A stretch of DNA of 55,051 nucleotides from Aquimarina pacifica (GCF_000520955.1 NZ_JACC01000044.1:1-55051), one strand, 5' to 3'. Counted from the stretch's first letter, positions 36,540 through 46,739 are shown. Numbers and translations: made by a program. The notes: generated by a model from the letters alone, not told the origin.

Positions 36540-37982
36540 TTAAAAGAATTTTAGACGATTAGAAAGAATCCCTTTTATTTCTATCCATTCTTTGAATTTA
36601 AGTACTTCAGAAATCACCAAATACATACCTCCAATTAAGAGTGATCCGAGTACAAGCTGTATGCTTACATTTTCAAAATGACTACTTATGTAAAAACTGA
36701 TCAAACCAATGAGCAGGCTTGTTATCATATAAGGGATTAAATCTCTTAATTGACTGTAAGCAGAATAAGAAATGTATTTTTTTGTATAGTGTGTATTAAG
36801 AAGAAAACCAAGTATCGATGATACTACATATCCTATGGTCATAGCGACTAATCCAAAATTAAATGTAGCCAGTATAACAATGATGGTTATTATATTTTTT
36901 GCCAGTTCGAGTTTTAGAAATAAATCTGATCTGCCTTTTGCATTCAGAAAATTTAGATTTATATAATTAATGGGTATGAAAATAATATCGATAGAAAGAA
37001 TCTGAAGCAATACTACTGTTGGTAACCATTTTTCGGTCAATAGTGATAGGATCAATGGTTTAGAGAAAAACAATAATGTAACAATAATGGGGCATAGAAT
37101 AAATCCGGTAAGTTTTATGCTTCGTACTAATAATAGTTTCACCTTGTTATCATCATCTATCACTTTAATTAAGACAGGAAAAGTTACACTTTGCAGTATG
37201 GTGTGCACAAGGGCTCCTGGTACTTGTTTAAAAAGTGTTGCTCGCGTATAAAACCCAAGTTCTTCGGCTTTATATATTTTTCCTATCACGATTAGATACA
37301 GGTTTTTAAAAAAAATCTTGAGCAACTCAGAAATCATAAGATTAGAACCAAACCCAAAAAGGGTTTTGAATGCTGCAACATCAAAAAGAACTTTTAATTG
37401 CCAAGGATGCAAAATCCAGAAAAGAAGTGCAGAAAGGACACTTCGGGTTAATTGTTGGTATACAAGTGACCAAACTCCATATCCATTCATGGCCAAATAG
37501 ATTCCTACAAAACCACTAATCAATGTTGAGGTTATATTAATAATGGCCACAATTCTTAAGTTAAGTTTGGTGGCCAGAATGGCTCTATGAACAATGGTGG
37601 TAGAAACAATAATAATATTAATTGCAACTACTTTGATGAGGTCTGTAAGTATGGGCTCATCATAAAAATTAGCTATCGGGTTGGCACATAAAAAAAGAAT
37701 TATGTACAAGAGTAGGCTTACAAATAGGTTAAAAAAGAATATAGTCGAATAGTCTTTTATAGAAGCATTTTTTTTCTGTACCAGAGCAGTGTAGAATCCG
37801 CTATCTACAAGGGATTGCGAGATCGCTATAAAAATAGCGATCATCCCAATGAGTCCGTAGTCTTCTGGCATAAGAATTCTTGCTAATACAATTCCGAAAA
37901 TGAATTGCATCAGTAAGGTTGAAAATTTATCTATACTACTCCAAATTAATCCTGTAGTTGTCTTTCTTTTTAAAACACTCAC
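36540..37982 (-). CDS. Wzx-like polysaccharide flippase (MOP superfamily)
   Basis: This 480-residue protein with about fourteen membrane helices begins with MSVLKRKTTTGLIWSSIDKF and continues ILARILMPEDYGLIGM, typical of the Polysacc_synt MOP exporters of the WzxC/TuaB type. It should flip lipid-linked repeat units across the inner membrane, which places the locus in the Wzx/Wzy type together with the Wzc-like kinase. Confidence 0.88.
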   Translation of the reverse strand: MSVLKRKTTTGLIWSSIDKFSTLLMQFIFGIVLARILMPEDYGLIGMIAIFIAISQSLVDSGFYTALVQKKNASIKDYSTIFFFNLFVSLLLYIILFLCANPIANFYDEPILTDLIKVVAINIIIVSTTIVHRAILATKLNLRIVAIINITSTLISGFVGIYLAMNGYGVWSLVYQQLTRSVLSALLFWILHPWQLKVLFDVAAFKTLFGFGSNLMISELLKIFFKNLYLIVIGKIYKAEELGFYTRATLFKQVPGALVHTILQSVTFPVLIKVIDDDNKVKLLLVRSIKLTGFILCPIIVTLLFFSKPLILSLLTEKWLPTVVLLQILSIDIIFIPINYINLNFLNAKGRSDLFLKLELAKNIITIIVILATFNFGLVAMTIGYVVSSILGFLLNTHYTKKYISYSAYSQLRDLIPYMITSLLIGLISFYISSHFENVSIQLVLGSLLIGGMYLVISEVLKFKEWIEIKGILSNRLKFF

Positions 37983-38034
37983 TCACCATTGTTTTTATTA
38001 TCTAATTTGATCAAATTCAGAGATTGTTTGGTTA

Positions 38035-39003
38035 TTATATGTACTGCACTTTTTTCGATTTTAGCAGTAATGGGTGGTAATCCTCTCTAAGAGAGCTTAT
38101 TTCTGCATTTCGTATGTCGTGAACAAGCTGTATTGATGGCTGGGCATCAATAAGTCCAAAACCGTTACCTTTAAGAATTTCCTGATAGCTTTTTGTATGC
38201 AATTCTGTAAACCCTGAACTAAATTCAATTTCTCTTCCGTCTACCTGAATAGATCTGTAGGTTCTTTGGTTTTTAAGTTTGACGGATATCGGGATGTTGT
38301 CATAATCAATAGAGAGAAACCATCGCACTCTGGCTTTTTCTAATTCTAGATACCCTGCAGCACTATACATATCATGTTTATGTACAATATTTTCTGTAAC
38401 TCCACCAAATATCCACAGGAGCATATCAAAAAAATGTACACCAATATTAGTAGCAATTCCTCCGGATTTATTAATCTCTCCTTTCCAAGAACTATTATAC
38501 CAACTGCCTCGAGAGGTTAGATAGGTAAGGTCAATATCGTATATTTTGTCTTTTGGTCCCTCATCTACCATTTTTTTGAGAGCAACAATACTTTTATGCA
38601 GTCTCAATTGTAAAATCGTATTTACGTTTCGATTTGATTCTTTTTGTATTTCTATTAGTGGTTTTATATTCCAAGGATTTAAGACCAAAGGCTTTTCGCA
38701 GATTGCATTAGCACCTCTTCTTAATGCCATTCTTATATGAGCATCGTGAAGGTAGTTCGGTGTACATATACTAACATAATCTAAGGATATTCCTTTTCTC
38801 CGTTTTAATTTTTCTAGATGTCTGTCAAATCGTTCAAATTCGACAAAAAAATCGGTATTCGGGAAATAACTATCCAAGACACCTACACTGTCGAATTTGT
38901 CTAATGCTGCCAAGAGATTATTGTCGGTCTCCTTAATGGCTTTAAGGTGTTTTGGAGCCACATAACCTGCTGCGCCAATCAATGCAAAGTTTTTTTTCAT
39001 CAT
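38035..39003 (-). CDS. Gfo/Idh/MocA oxidoreductase, WbpB/WlbA-like
   Basis: This 322-residue NAD-dependent oxidoreductase has its Rossmann segment NFALIGAAGYVAPKHLKAI near the N-terminus and the catalytic-Lys motif CEKPLVL near 100-106. The long first loop (FPNTDFFVEFERFDRHLEKL) is typical of WbpB/WlbA, which oxidise the 3-hydroxyl of UDP-GlcNAcA. It is immediately followed by genes of the same locus and preceded by a WbpD-like acetyltransferase. The start could be 39000 or 39003 because two ATG codons are adjacent. Confidence 0.85.
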   Translation of the reverse strand: MMKKNFALIGAAGYVAPKHLKAIKETDNNLLAALDKFDSVGVLDSYFPNTDFFVEFERFDRHLEKLKRRKGISLDYVSICTPNYLHDAHIRMALRRGANAICEKPLVLNPWNIKPLIEIQKESNRNVNTILQLRLHKSIVALKKMVDEGPKDKIYDIDLTYLTSRGSWYNSSWKGEINKSGGIATNIGVHFFDMLLWIFGGVTENIVHKHDMYSAAGYLELEKARVRWFLSIDYDNIPISVKLKNQRTYRSIQVDGREIEFSSGFTELHTKSYQEILKGNGFGLIDAQPSIQLVHDIRNAEISSLREDYHPLLLKSKKVQYI

Positions 39004-39088
39004 CTTTCTTTTTAATAGTTATTAGCATTACTAAGTATTTATCTACACGTGTGTAGAAAGGGGTAGTACTTGGGGAATAAATATTCCC

Positions 39089-39676
39089 TCATTTGACAAG
39101 ATGTGTTTTATAAACTTGTTGCTCTTTTAATATATATGTTTCATTACTTTCGGGGCATACGGCTATATCTTTCTGATCAAATTCTAATCGATGCCCATAT
39201 TCGCTCATCCATCCGATCTGCTTGGCGGGATTACCTACTACCAATGCATATGGCGGTATATTTTTGGTGACGACAGCTCCCGCGCCAATAAAAGCAAAGG
39301 TGCCAATATCATGACCACATACAATTGTTGCATTGGCTCCTATTGTTGCGCCTTTTCCTACATGTGTTCTACTGTATTCTGCTCGTCTATTAACACCGCT
39401 TCTTGGGTTTGTAACATTAGTAAATACGCAAGAAGGACCGAGAAAAACATCATCATCACAGATAACACCTGTATACACAGAGACGTTATTTTGGATCTTA
39501 ACATTATTTCCCAAAACGACTTCGGGGGATATCACTACATTTTGTCCAATATTACATTGATTACCTATAGTGCTATTTGGCATAATGTGAGAAAAGTGCC
39601 AGATTTTAGTTCCGTTTCCGATACTACATCCCTCATCAATTACTGCTGTTTTATGTGCAAAAAAGTCTTTGTTCAT
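39089..39676 (-). CDS. WbpD/WlbB-like UDP-sugar N-acetyltransferase
   Basis: This 195-residue left-handed beta-helix acyltransferase has many hexapeptide repeats (IGNGTKI, IGNQCNI, IGANATI and so on). The motif GPSCVFTNVTNPRSGVNR is characteristic of WbpD/WlbB, which acetylates the 3-amino group of UDP-GlcNAc3NA. Together with the WbpB-like gene it points to a 2,3-diacetamido uronic acid. The dehydrogenase (WbpA) and aminotransferase (WbpE) steps are not in this window. Confidence 0.87.
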   Translation of the reverse strand: MNKDFFAHKTAVIDEGCSIGNGTKIWHFSHIMPNSTIGNQCNIGQNVVISPEVVLGNNVKIQNNVSVYTGVICDDDVFLGPSCVFTNVTNPRSGVNRRAEYSRTHVGKGATIGANATIVCGHDIGTFAFIGAGAVVTKNIPPYALVVGNPAKQIGWMSEYGHRLEFDQKDIAVCPESNETYILKEQQVYKTHLVK

Positions 39677-39688
39677 AGGGTCAAATGC

Positions 39689-40270
39689 TTATAATAACCA
39701 AAAAATTATGGAGATTGAATGCTGTAAATGATTTGCATTTCCAGGTGTATTTGCATCAATTGAGAATTTACCCAATGTTTGAAAATTTATCCATAAATAT
39801 TGATTTTTCTTTAATTGGAAATTAATACCAAATCCAATATTAAGTGTGTTATTTATTCTAGTATCAAAAAAATTACCTCCCCAACCACCAATGACATATC
39901 CATTATACCAAGCATGTCTGGGATCTTGCCAATAGTTTGAGGTATAGTTTTTTGCCATTATATCTATAGCAAAATAATTTGTTTTCTGATCCACAACGAT
40001 TCCGTTAATAACCTTCCCTTCTGTAAATCGATTAATCGACAGAGAAAGTTCAGCACCATAATCATAATCAAACCTCTTTTCTAATGTTACTTTTAGAAGT
40101 CTAGAGAGATTCCAGTTATTTTCAATATCCAGTAATTCATCAAAACGACTCCCTGAGTTATCGACTATATTTACTCCTATGCCTAATACTAATGGGTTAT
40201 TTTCTTGAGCATGTACCATGAAAATTTTGGTGATAAAAAATACTATAACCAACCATTTTCTCAACTTCAT
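39689..40270 (-). CDS. Small outer-membrane beta-barrel-like protein
   Basis: This 193-residue protein has a Sec signal peptide ending at VHAQ (about residues 1-22). The mature part has alternating hydrophobic and polar strands, ending SIIFWLL with a terminal aromatic-type strand, consistent with a small outer-membrane barrel. It is the first gene of the minus-strand locus and 12 bp upstream of the WbpD-like gene. Its role in polysaccharide export or anchoring is not known. Confidence 0.6.
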   Translation of the reverse strand: MKLRKWLVIVFFITKIFMVHAQENNPLVLGIGVNIVDNSGSRFDELLDIENNWNLSRLLKVTLEKRFDYDYGAELSLSINRFTEGKVINGIVVDQKTNYFAIDIMAKNYTSNYWQDPRHAWYNGYVIGGWGGNFFDTRINNTLNIGFGINFQLKKNQYLWINFQTLGKFSIDANTPGNANHLQHSISIIFWLL

Positions 40271-41055
40271 ATTTTGGGTGCCTTCATTATTTTTAAGTTC
40301 ACTCTATAGATTGATAATACCATATAATCAGTCGTAAAATGACTGCCATAGATATAAACTATAGTAATAAAATTATTAGGGGTAATTAGAGGGCTGTATG
40401 GACCAATTTTTTTTAAATAAAAATGGTTTTAAACACTTTGTTTGAGTGTATACAGCAATTTTGACAAGTGAAATTTAGGTTACATACATAGTACAGATGT
40501 AACACATGGGTTTTGTAATTAATGACAGTTATAAAGTTAGAAGAAATTCCTGTGATCCGAATACGGTAATCCCTCAAAAAATAGAGTTGAATCATGTTGT
40601 TTGGTCGTTTTTTTGATGTTTTTGAAGGGTATTTCTTTCATGTTCAATATGTTAAATGTATGTGAATTATAGGTGTCATGCTTTCTTGCACATCAAAAAA
40701 ACAAGATTAATTACTAGTAGAATGTATTAATTAGTTGCTGTTTTTATAAAGAACTAATTCTTAAACATATCATTGATCTTGTTTGCTTTTCTAAGAAATA
40801 ACGCCATACTTACTTGTTCTTGAATTATATTACCGATATCGATAGATGAGTACATTCAAAAAAATGCTACATTTATAACATCAACCAATACCAATTGTAT
40901 TTTGATTTATTAGAAGTGGTTTAAACTTTTTTGATTCTGGCGAAAATGTAGATTTTTTGATCAATTGAAGTGTTTTTTGCGCTTCATAAGCGCTTAGGAG
41001 CAAGAAAAACTTCTTAAAGTAAATTGATATATAAAGGGTATAAAACAACCTTCCT
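40271..41055. other. Large intergenic region between the polysaccharide locus and the macroglobulin gene
   Basis: These 785 bp carry no convincing gene. Short minus-strand open frames (60 and 77 codons) lack family features and are probably chance. The region should hold the promoters of both flanking divergent genes. A stem-loop in the leader of the macroglobulin gene is listed separately. Confidence 0.5.
40968..41012 (+). promoter_or_regulatory. Leader stem-loop upstream of the macroglobulin gene
   Basis: AAGTGTTTTTTGC (40968-40980) pairs with GCAAGAAAAACTT (41000-41012) with one mismatch and one G-U pair. An alternative inner hairpin GCGCTT-CAT-AAGCGC (40979-40993) would compete with it. 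No T run follows, so this is not a terminator. It may be an RNA element in the 5' leader, 44 nt before the ATG. Confidence 0.35.
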
Positions 41056-44000
41056 ATGCGATTATTACGAATTTTCTCTTTGATGTTTTTGGTGACTCTT
41101 GTGTTTTCTTGCAAAAAAAAAGATGCCCAATCAATTGCAGCGGCAAATGCTTCTGAATTAGAAAAATATCAAGAATATATTTCGGATGTCTCCTCTGGTG
41201 TAATATCGGTTATGGATCCTGTCTATGTGATTTTACAAACACCGGTAGAAGGGTGGAGTGATAATCAGGAGTTATCTAAAAATATACTTTCGGTGTCTCC
41301 AAGCGTAAAGGGAAAAGTAATTGCGATAAATAATCGCACCATATCATTTCAGCCAGAAGAAAGTTTTGAAGAAGATACAGTATACAAATTTACATTAGAA
41401 CTCGATGATCTGGTCAAAGATCTAAGAGATGATCTTGATGATGAATTTGTTTTTACTATAAAGACGCTCAAACAGCAATTTTCTGTACTGACCGAGAATT
41501 TACAATCCTACAGTAAAGATTGGCAATACCTAGATGGTACATTAAGTACTAGTGATCTAATGAATTTTGAAACAGCAAAACAATTGATCACTGCCAAGCA
41601 AAAAGGAAAGAAGGTGTCAGTTACCTTTGATGAATCGATGAATATGAATCGTCAGTTTAGTTATAGAATTGATAGTATTCAGCGTTTCGAAAACGATTCT
41701 GAAGTTGAAATTATGTGGTCTGGAAAATCTTTTAATATAGAAACAGAAGGAGCGGCTACGGTACTAATACCTGGTAAAAATAATTTCTCGGTAATAAGTG
41801 TATCTGTTGCAAACATGGATACTCAATTTGTAGAGATTAATTTTTCTGATCCCCTTAAGAAAAATCAGAATTTTGATGGTTTAGTTACTATCTCTGGGGC
41901 TAAAAATTTAAAGTATACCGTTAACGGAAATGTACTAAAGGTTTATCCAAAGAAAGAATTAAAAGGGACCTTAGAAGTTACGATTTTTGAAGGCATGCGG
42001 AGTATAGATAATTATAAACTGAAGAATACGTACACAGAAAATGTATCATTTCAACAGCCTAATCCAGAAATAAGGTTGTTGCAAAGTGGTGTTATTTTGC
42101 CAACATCTGATCATCTCAAATTTAATTTTGAAGCTATTAATCTTCGTGCCGTTGAGGTGCAAGTGGTAAAAGTATTCGAAAACAATGTATTGCAGTTTTT
42201 ACAGAACAATAATCTGGCAGGTTCGAGTAATTTAAGAAGTGTGGCAAGACCCGTTGCCAAAAAATTAATTAATCTTCAAGAAAATGCATCTCTTAACCTA
42301 AGCAAATGGAATGCTTTTGCTATTGATTTAGGTAGTTTAATTACTCCGGATCCTGGGGCGATTTATAGAGTAGAACTCAATTATCGCAAAGCATATTCAC
42401 TCTACAAATGCGAAGGACAAACTATCGAAGATAATACTATTGATGAGTTAGTTGATACCTATGACGAAGAAGAGGAAAGTAGCTTTTGGGATAGCTCACA
42501 ATATTATTATGATGATTACTATGATTATAATTGGCAAGAAAGAGAAAACCCTTGTAGCACTTCTTACTATAGAGAAAAGAAAATAGGCGCAAATATTTTG
42601 GCCTCTAATTTGGGGGTTGTTGTCAAAAAAGGGTTGAATCATTCATATATGATAGCGGTGAATGATATTTTAACTACCAATCCCGTTTCTGGTGCCAATG
42701 TAACTTTTTACAATTATCAGCAACAAGAAATTGGAAAAACAACCACAGATGCCGAGGGGATCACAGGTTTTGATGCAGATAAACCTGCATATTTTGCTGT
42801 TGTACAATCCGGAAAACAGCAGACTTATGTAAAACTAAATGACGGAAATGCATTGTCAGTAAGTAAATTTGATGTGTCTGGTGTTCGATTACAGAAAGGA
42901 ATAAAGGGATTTATCTATGGTGAAAGAGGCGTGTGGCGCCCCGGAGATACATTATTTTTATCTTTTATGCTTAATGATAATGTAAATAAATTACCACTAG
43001 GGCATCCCGTAAAATTTGAACTTCGAGACCCTTATGGCAAAGTAACCTATCAAAAAACAGCCACAAAGGGAGTCAATAACTTCTATAAATTCATTGTCAA
43101 TACAGAAGAAGAGGCTCCTACAGGAAACTGGCTGGCAAAAGTTCATGTGGGTGGAGCCAGTTTTAGTAAAACCATAAAAATAGAAACGATTAAACCCAAC
43201 CGCCTCAAAATAAAAACAACTTTTGATTCAGAGGTATTAGGTGCCGATCAGAATATCAAGGGGAATCTAGAGGTTTTATGGCTTCATGGTGCTGTAGCCA
43301 AAAATCTACAAGCAGATATTAATGTAAGATTTAATCCCGGAAAAACAAAATTCAAAACCTTTCCTGGTTACATTTTTGATGATCCCACGCGACGTTTTGG
43401 TACCGAAGAAAAAGAAGTTTTTAACGGCACTATTTCAGGAGAAGGAAAAGCAAGTTTTAACCTAAAACCAACCCTTGATACCAAGGCCGCAGGAATGCTA
43501 AAAGCTTCTTTTATAACCAAAGTATACGAAAATGGGGGAGACTTTAGTACAGACGTTATAAGCAAAGACTTTTCTCCATACAGCACTTATGTAGGAGTAA
43601 GTACCCCCAAAGGAGATAAAGCTCGGGGGATGTTACTTACCGATGTCAAACATACTTTTGATGTTGTATCGGTAGACGAAAAAGGAAACCCAAAATCGGT
43701 AAAAGACCTTGAAGTATTTATTTACAAAGTAAGTTGGAGATGGTGGTGGGATACCTCAGAAGATAATTTGTCTTCATACAATAGAAGTTCCTATCGCAAT
43801 GAAGTGTTTAAGACAAAAGTAACTACTAATAGCAAAGGTAAGGCGAATTTTCAATTCGAATTAAAGTATCCGGAGTGGGGGCGTTACCTCGTGCGGGTAG
43901 TTGACCCTAATGGCGGTCACGCTACCGGAAAAATAATGTATATCGATTGGCCTGGTTGGGCAGGAAAATCAAAGAAAAATGATCCGTCGGCAGCTACGAT

Positions 44001-46578
44001 GTTATTATTTTCAACTGATAAGAATACGTATACTGTTGGCGAAAAAGCCATCGTAACTTTTCCTTCAAGCGAAGGAGGAAGAGCATTGGTAACTGTAGAA
44101 AATGGAACAGAAGTGCTGTCTTCTCAATGGATAATCCCGCAAAAAGGAGAAACTAAGTTCGAATTACCTATAGAAGAGTTACATACCCCCAATGTATATA
44201 TACACATTACATTATTACAGCCGCATGCATCAATGAAGAATGATTTACCTATACGATTGTATGGGGTATTACCAATTTCTGTCGAAAATCCGAATACTAA
44301 GGTTCAGCCTAAATTGACAATGCCAGATGTATTGAAACCAGAAGAAACTATTACAGTAAAAGTTGGCGAAAACAACGGGAAACCGATGACATATTCTATT
44401 GCGATTGTCGACGAGGGGTTATTAGACCTTACCCGATTCAAAACTCCTAATCCATGGAGTAGTTTTTATGCCAGAGAAGCCTTAGGTGTAAAAACATGGG
44501 ATGTATATGATGATGTTATTGGTGCTTATGGCGGCAGTATTAATCAGATATTTAGTATCGGAGGTGATGCCGAAGCTGGTGGGAGTAAATCAAAGAAGGC
44601 AAATAGGTTTAAACCCATGGTGATTTACGAAGGACCTTTTGAACTAAAAAAAGGAGAAACGCGTGCACATCAGATAAAAATACCAAAATACGTAGGATCT
44701 GTACGTACTATGATCATCGCTTCTGATGCAGAAAATGCAGCCTATGGTAGTGCAGATAAAACAACACCAGTTCGTAAACCATTGATGGTGCTAACATCTG
44801 TGCCTCGCAAAATTACTCCAGGAGAAAAAGTCACTATTCCGGTTACTATTTTTGCGATGGAAAATAAAGTAAAAAATGTAGCAGTTACACTCAAACCTAA
44901 TAAAGGGTTTAGAGTTATTGGTGCGACAGAACAAAAACTATATTTTGCTCAGCCAGACGAGAAAATGGCATATTTTGATATCGAGGTGCTAGAAGGTGCT
45001 TCATTAACGAATATAGAAGTAGTTGCCAGTGGAGGAGGAGAAAAAGCTTCCTATAATGTTCCCATAAATATTGTGAATCCAAATCCTTTAACAACAGAAA
45101 TAACAGCTATTGTTTTAGAGCCTAATAGTCAACAAGAGCTGAGTTTTGAAGCATTCGGGATTGATGGTAGTAATACAGCGACAATAGAGCTGTCATCATT
45201 ACCACCAATGAATTTTGAGAGCAGATTGAGTTACTTGATTCGCTATCCGCATGGATGTGTAGAGCAAACCACTTCTGCTGCATTTCCGCAATTATACTTG
45301 GGAGAAATATGTAATCTATCATCGCAGAAAAAGCAGAAAATTCAAAAAAATATAGAAGCTGCTGTATCTAGGTTAAAACGTTTTATACAACCAAGTGGTG
45401 CTATGTCTTATTGGCCTGGCGGCAGTCCCAATGATTGGGGAACCACCTATGCAGGTCATTTTTTGTTAGAAGCAAATGCTCAAGGATATGTACTGCCAAT
45501 TGGTTTTAAAAGTAATTGGATAAGCTATCAACGACAACAATCCAAGCGTTGGCGTAGTGGTAATAATGATTTGGCACAAGCATACAGATTGTATACATTA
45601 GCACTAGCAGGAAGCCCCGATGTGTCTTCTATGAATCGATTAAGAGAAACCTCAAACCTCTCTAATAATGCCAAAATAAGATTGGCAGCGGCCTATGGAT
45701 TAATTGGTCAGAAAACTGCAGCGAATCAGTTGCTTGCTACAGCAAATATAGAGGTTCAATCAAATAAGAATAACAAATATACATATGGTTCTGTAGCACG
45801 TAATCGAGCAATGGCATTAGAAACATTAGTGTCATTAGATCAAAAGATTAAGGCACAAAAAGTAGCAGTAGATTTGGCCAAAGGGTTATCATCAAAAACA
45901 TGGATGAGTACTCAAACAACCGCATATTCACTGATGGCGATGGCCAAGTACGCTAAGTACGTAGGAGGCAAAGGGGTACAGGTAGACTATGCAATCAATG
46001 GCAAATCAATGAATGCTAATTCGAGCAAGACATTAGCTACATCCGGAGAAATCAGTATACAGAAAAATAACACATTAGTTCTCAAAAATAATAAAGACAA
46101 TACCATTTTTGTACAACTAGCTACCAGCGGAGTTTTACCCGTAGGGTCAGAAAAAGTACTACAGAATAATTTTAAGGCTATTATCGATTACAAGAGTCGA
46201 GATGGAGCGATTATTAATCCAATATTGCTTACTCAAGGCACAGATTTTGTTGCAGAAGTAACCATTACCAATAGTACAGGATCAAAAGTCAAGGACATTG
46301 CATTAACCGAAATTTTTCCATCGGGATGGGAGGTAGTAAATACCCGTTTTACTGATTTTGGATCTTTTAGAGCCAATTCGGTTACCCATACCGATATTCG
46401 AGATGATCGAGTGCATTTTTATTTTGATTTAAAACCAAATGAAAGTAAAACCATGACGATCTTACTTAATGCATCCTATTTAGGTAAATATTATCTACCA
46501 GGGATACAATGTGAAGCAATGTACGATAATGATTATGTAGTTCGCAGCAAAGGGAAATGGGTTGAGGTAGTAAAGTAG
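41056..46578 (+). CDS. Alpha-2-macroglobulin family lipoprotein with thioester motif
   Basis: This 1840-residue protein has a lipobox VFSC that places the lipidated cysteine near residue 19. MG-type beta domains fill the first 1200 residues, and the domain with the thioester motif GCVEQT has its Cys at residue 1401 (Cys-Val-Glu-Gln, a bacterial variant of CxEQ). An alpha-alpha toroid-like helical domain follows (about 1410-1660), then a C-terminal beta domain. Bacterial homologues trap proteases in the periplasm or at the surface. An acidic, Tyr-rich insert lies near residues 468-500. No penicillin-binding protein gene (pbpC), a frequent partner elsewhere, is adjacent. The gene is single and large, with a long leader. 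Confidence 0.9.
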   Translation: MRLLRIFSLMFLVTLVFSCKKKDAQSIAAANASELEKYQEYISDVSSGVISVMDPVYVILQTPVEGWSDNQELSKNILSVSPSVKGKVIAINNRTISFQPEESFEEDTVYKFTLELDDLVKDLRDDLDDEFVFTIKTLKQQFSVLTENLQSYSKDWQYLDGTLSTSDLMNFETAKQLITAKQKGKKVSVTFDESMNMNRQFSYRIDSIQRFENDSEVEIMWSGKSFNIETEGAATVLIPGKNNFSVISVSVANMDTQFVEINFSDPLKKNQNFDGLVTISGAKNLKYTVNGNVLKVYPKKELKGTLEVTIFEGMRSIDNYKLKNTYTENVSFQQPNPEIRLLQSGVILPTSDHLKFNFEAINLRAVEVQVVKVFENNVLQFLQNNNLAGSSNLRSVARPVAKKLINLQENASLNLSKWNAFAIDLGSLITPDPGAIYRVELNYRKAYSLYKCEGQTIEDNTIDELVDTYDEEEESSFWDSSQYYYDDYYDYNWQERENPCSTSYYREKKIGANILASNLGVVVKKGLNHSYMIAVNDILTTNPVSGANVTFYNYQQQEIGKTTTDAEGITGFDADKPAYFAVVQSGKQQTYVKLNDGNALSVSKFDVSGVRLQKGIKGFIYGERGVWRPGDTLFLSFMLNDNVNKLPLGHPVKFELRDPYGKVTYQKTATKGVNNFYKFIVNTEEEAPTGNWLAKVHVGGASFSKTIKIETIKPNRLKIKTTFDSEVLGADQNIKGNLEVLWLHGAVAKNLQADINVRFNPGKTKFKTFPGYIFDDPTRRFGTEEKEVFNGTISGEGKASFNLKPTLDTKAAGMLKASFITKVYENGGDFSTDVISKDFSPYSTYVGVSTPKGDKARGMLLTDVKHTFDVVSVDEKGNPKSVKDLEVFIYKVSWRWWWDTSEDNLSSYNRSSYRNEVFKTKVTTNSKGKANFQFELKYPEWGRYLVRVVDPNGGHATGKIMYIDWPGWAGKSKKNDPSAATMLLFSTDKNTYTVGEKAIVTFPSSEGGRALVTVENGTEVLSSQWIIPQKGETKFELPIEELHTPNVYIHITLLQPHASMKNDLPIRLYGVLPISVENPNTKVQPKLTMPDVLKPEETITVKVGENNGKPMTYSIAIVDEGLLDLTRFKTPNPWSSFYAREALGVKTWDVYDDVIGAYGGSINQIFSIGGDAEAGGSKSKKANRFKPMVIYEGPFELKKGETRAHQIKIPKYVGSVRTMIIASDAENAAYGSADKTTPVRKPLMVLTSVPRKITPGEKVTIPVTIFAMENKVKNVAVTLKPNKGFRVIGATEQKLYFAQPDEKMAYFDIEVLEGASLTNIEVVASGGGEKASYNVPINIVNPNPLTTEITAIVLEPNSQQELSFEAFGIDGSNTATIELSSLPPMNFESRLSYLIRYPHGCVEQTTSAAFPQLYLGEICNLSSQKKQKIQKNIEAAVSRLKRFIQPSGAMSYWPGGSPNDWGTTYAGHFLLEANAQGYVLPIGFKSNWISYQRQQSKRWRSGNNDLAQAYRLYTLALAGSPDVSSMNRLRETSNLSNNAKIRLAAAYGLIGQKTAANQLLATANIEVQSNKNNKYTYGSVARNRAMALETLVSLDQKIKAQKVAVDLAKGLSSKTWMSTQTTAYSLMAMAKYAKYVGGKGVQVDYAINGKSMNANSSKTLATSGEISIQKNNTLVLKNNKDNTIFVQLATSGVLPVGSEKVLQNNFKAIIDYKSRDGAIINPILLTQGTDFVAEVTITNSTGSKVKDIALTEIFPSGWEVVNTRFTDFGSFRANSVTHTDIRDDRVHFYFDLKPNESKTMTILLNASYLGKYYLPGIQCEAMYDNDYVVRSKGKWVEVVK

Positions 46579-46658
46579 TTGGGTATTAGTTTAATCCACT
46601 TTATACAGTAGTCCTGAGTCTCATTACGAAGTTCTATTGCATAAAGTTAATTTAATTT

Positions 46659-46739
46659 GGGCGTTCGAGCGGGCTATACATTACAATTCCTCGCACCTCG
46701 TGCCTCGGGCTGTGGGATTTTCATTACTATCCCTAACGC
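46659..46739. repeat. Dispersed-repeat-like element (GGGCGTT to CTAACGC)
   Basis: The segment starts GGGCGTT and CGGGCTAT and ends TATCCCTAACGC, with a small GCAC-ctc-GTGC hairpin between. Its ends form a partial inverted repeat (GCGTT / AACGC). I recognise this layout from the intergenic repeats common in Flavobacteriia genomes. Only one copy is visible in this window, so repetition is not shown here. Confidence 0.45.

Noticed and set aside
40413..40595. 60-codon minus-strand frame in the large intergenic region
   Set aside because: Composition is like spacer DNA and no start signal or homologous pattern is seen.
40881..41114. 77-codon minus-strand frame over the macroglobulin start
   Set aside because: It overlaps the macroglobulin signal peptide, has no family features and lies in a leader region.
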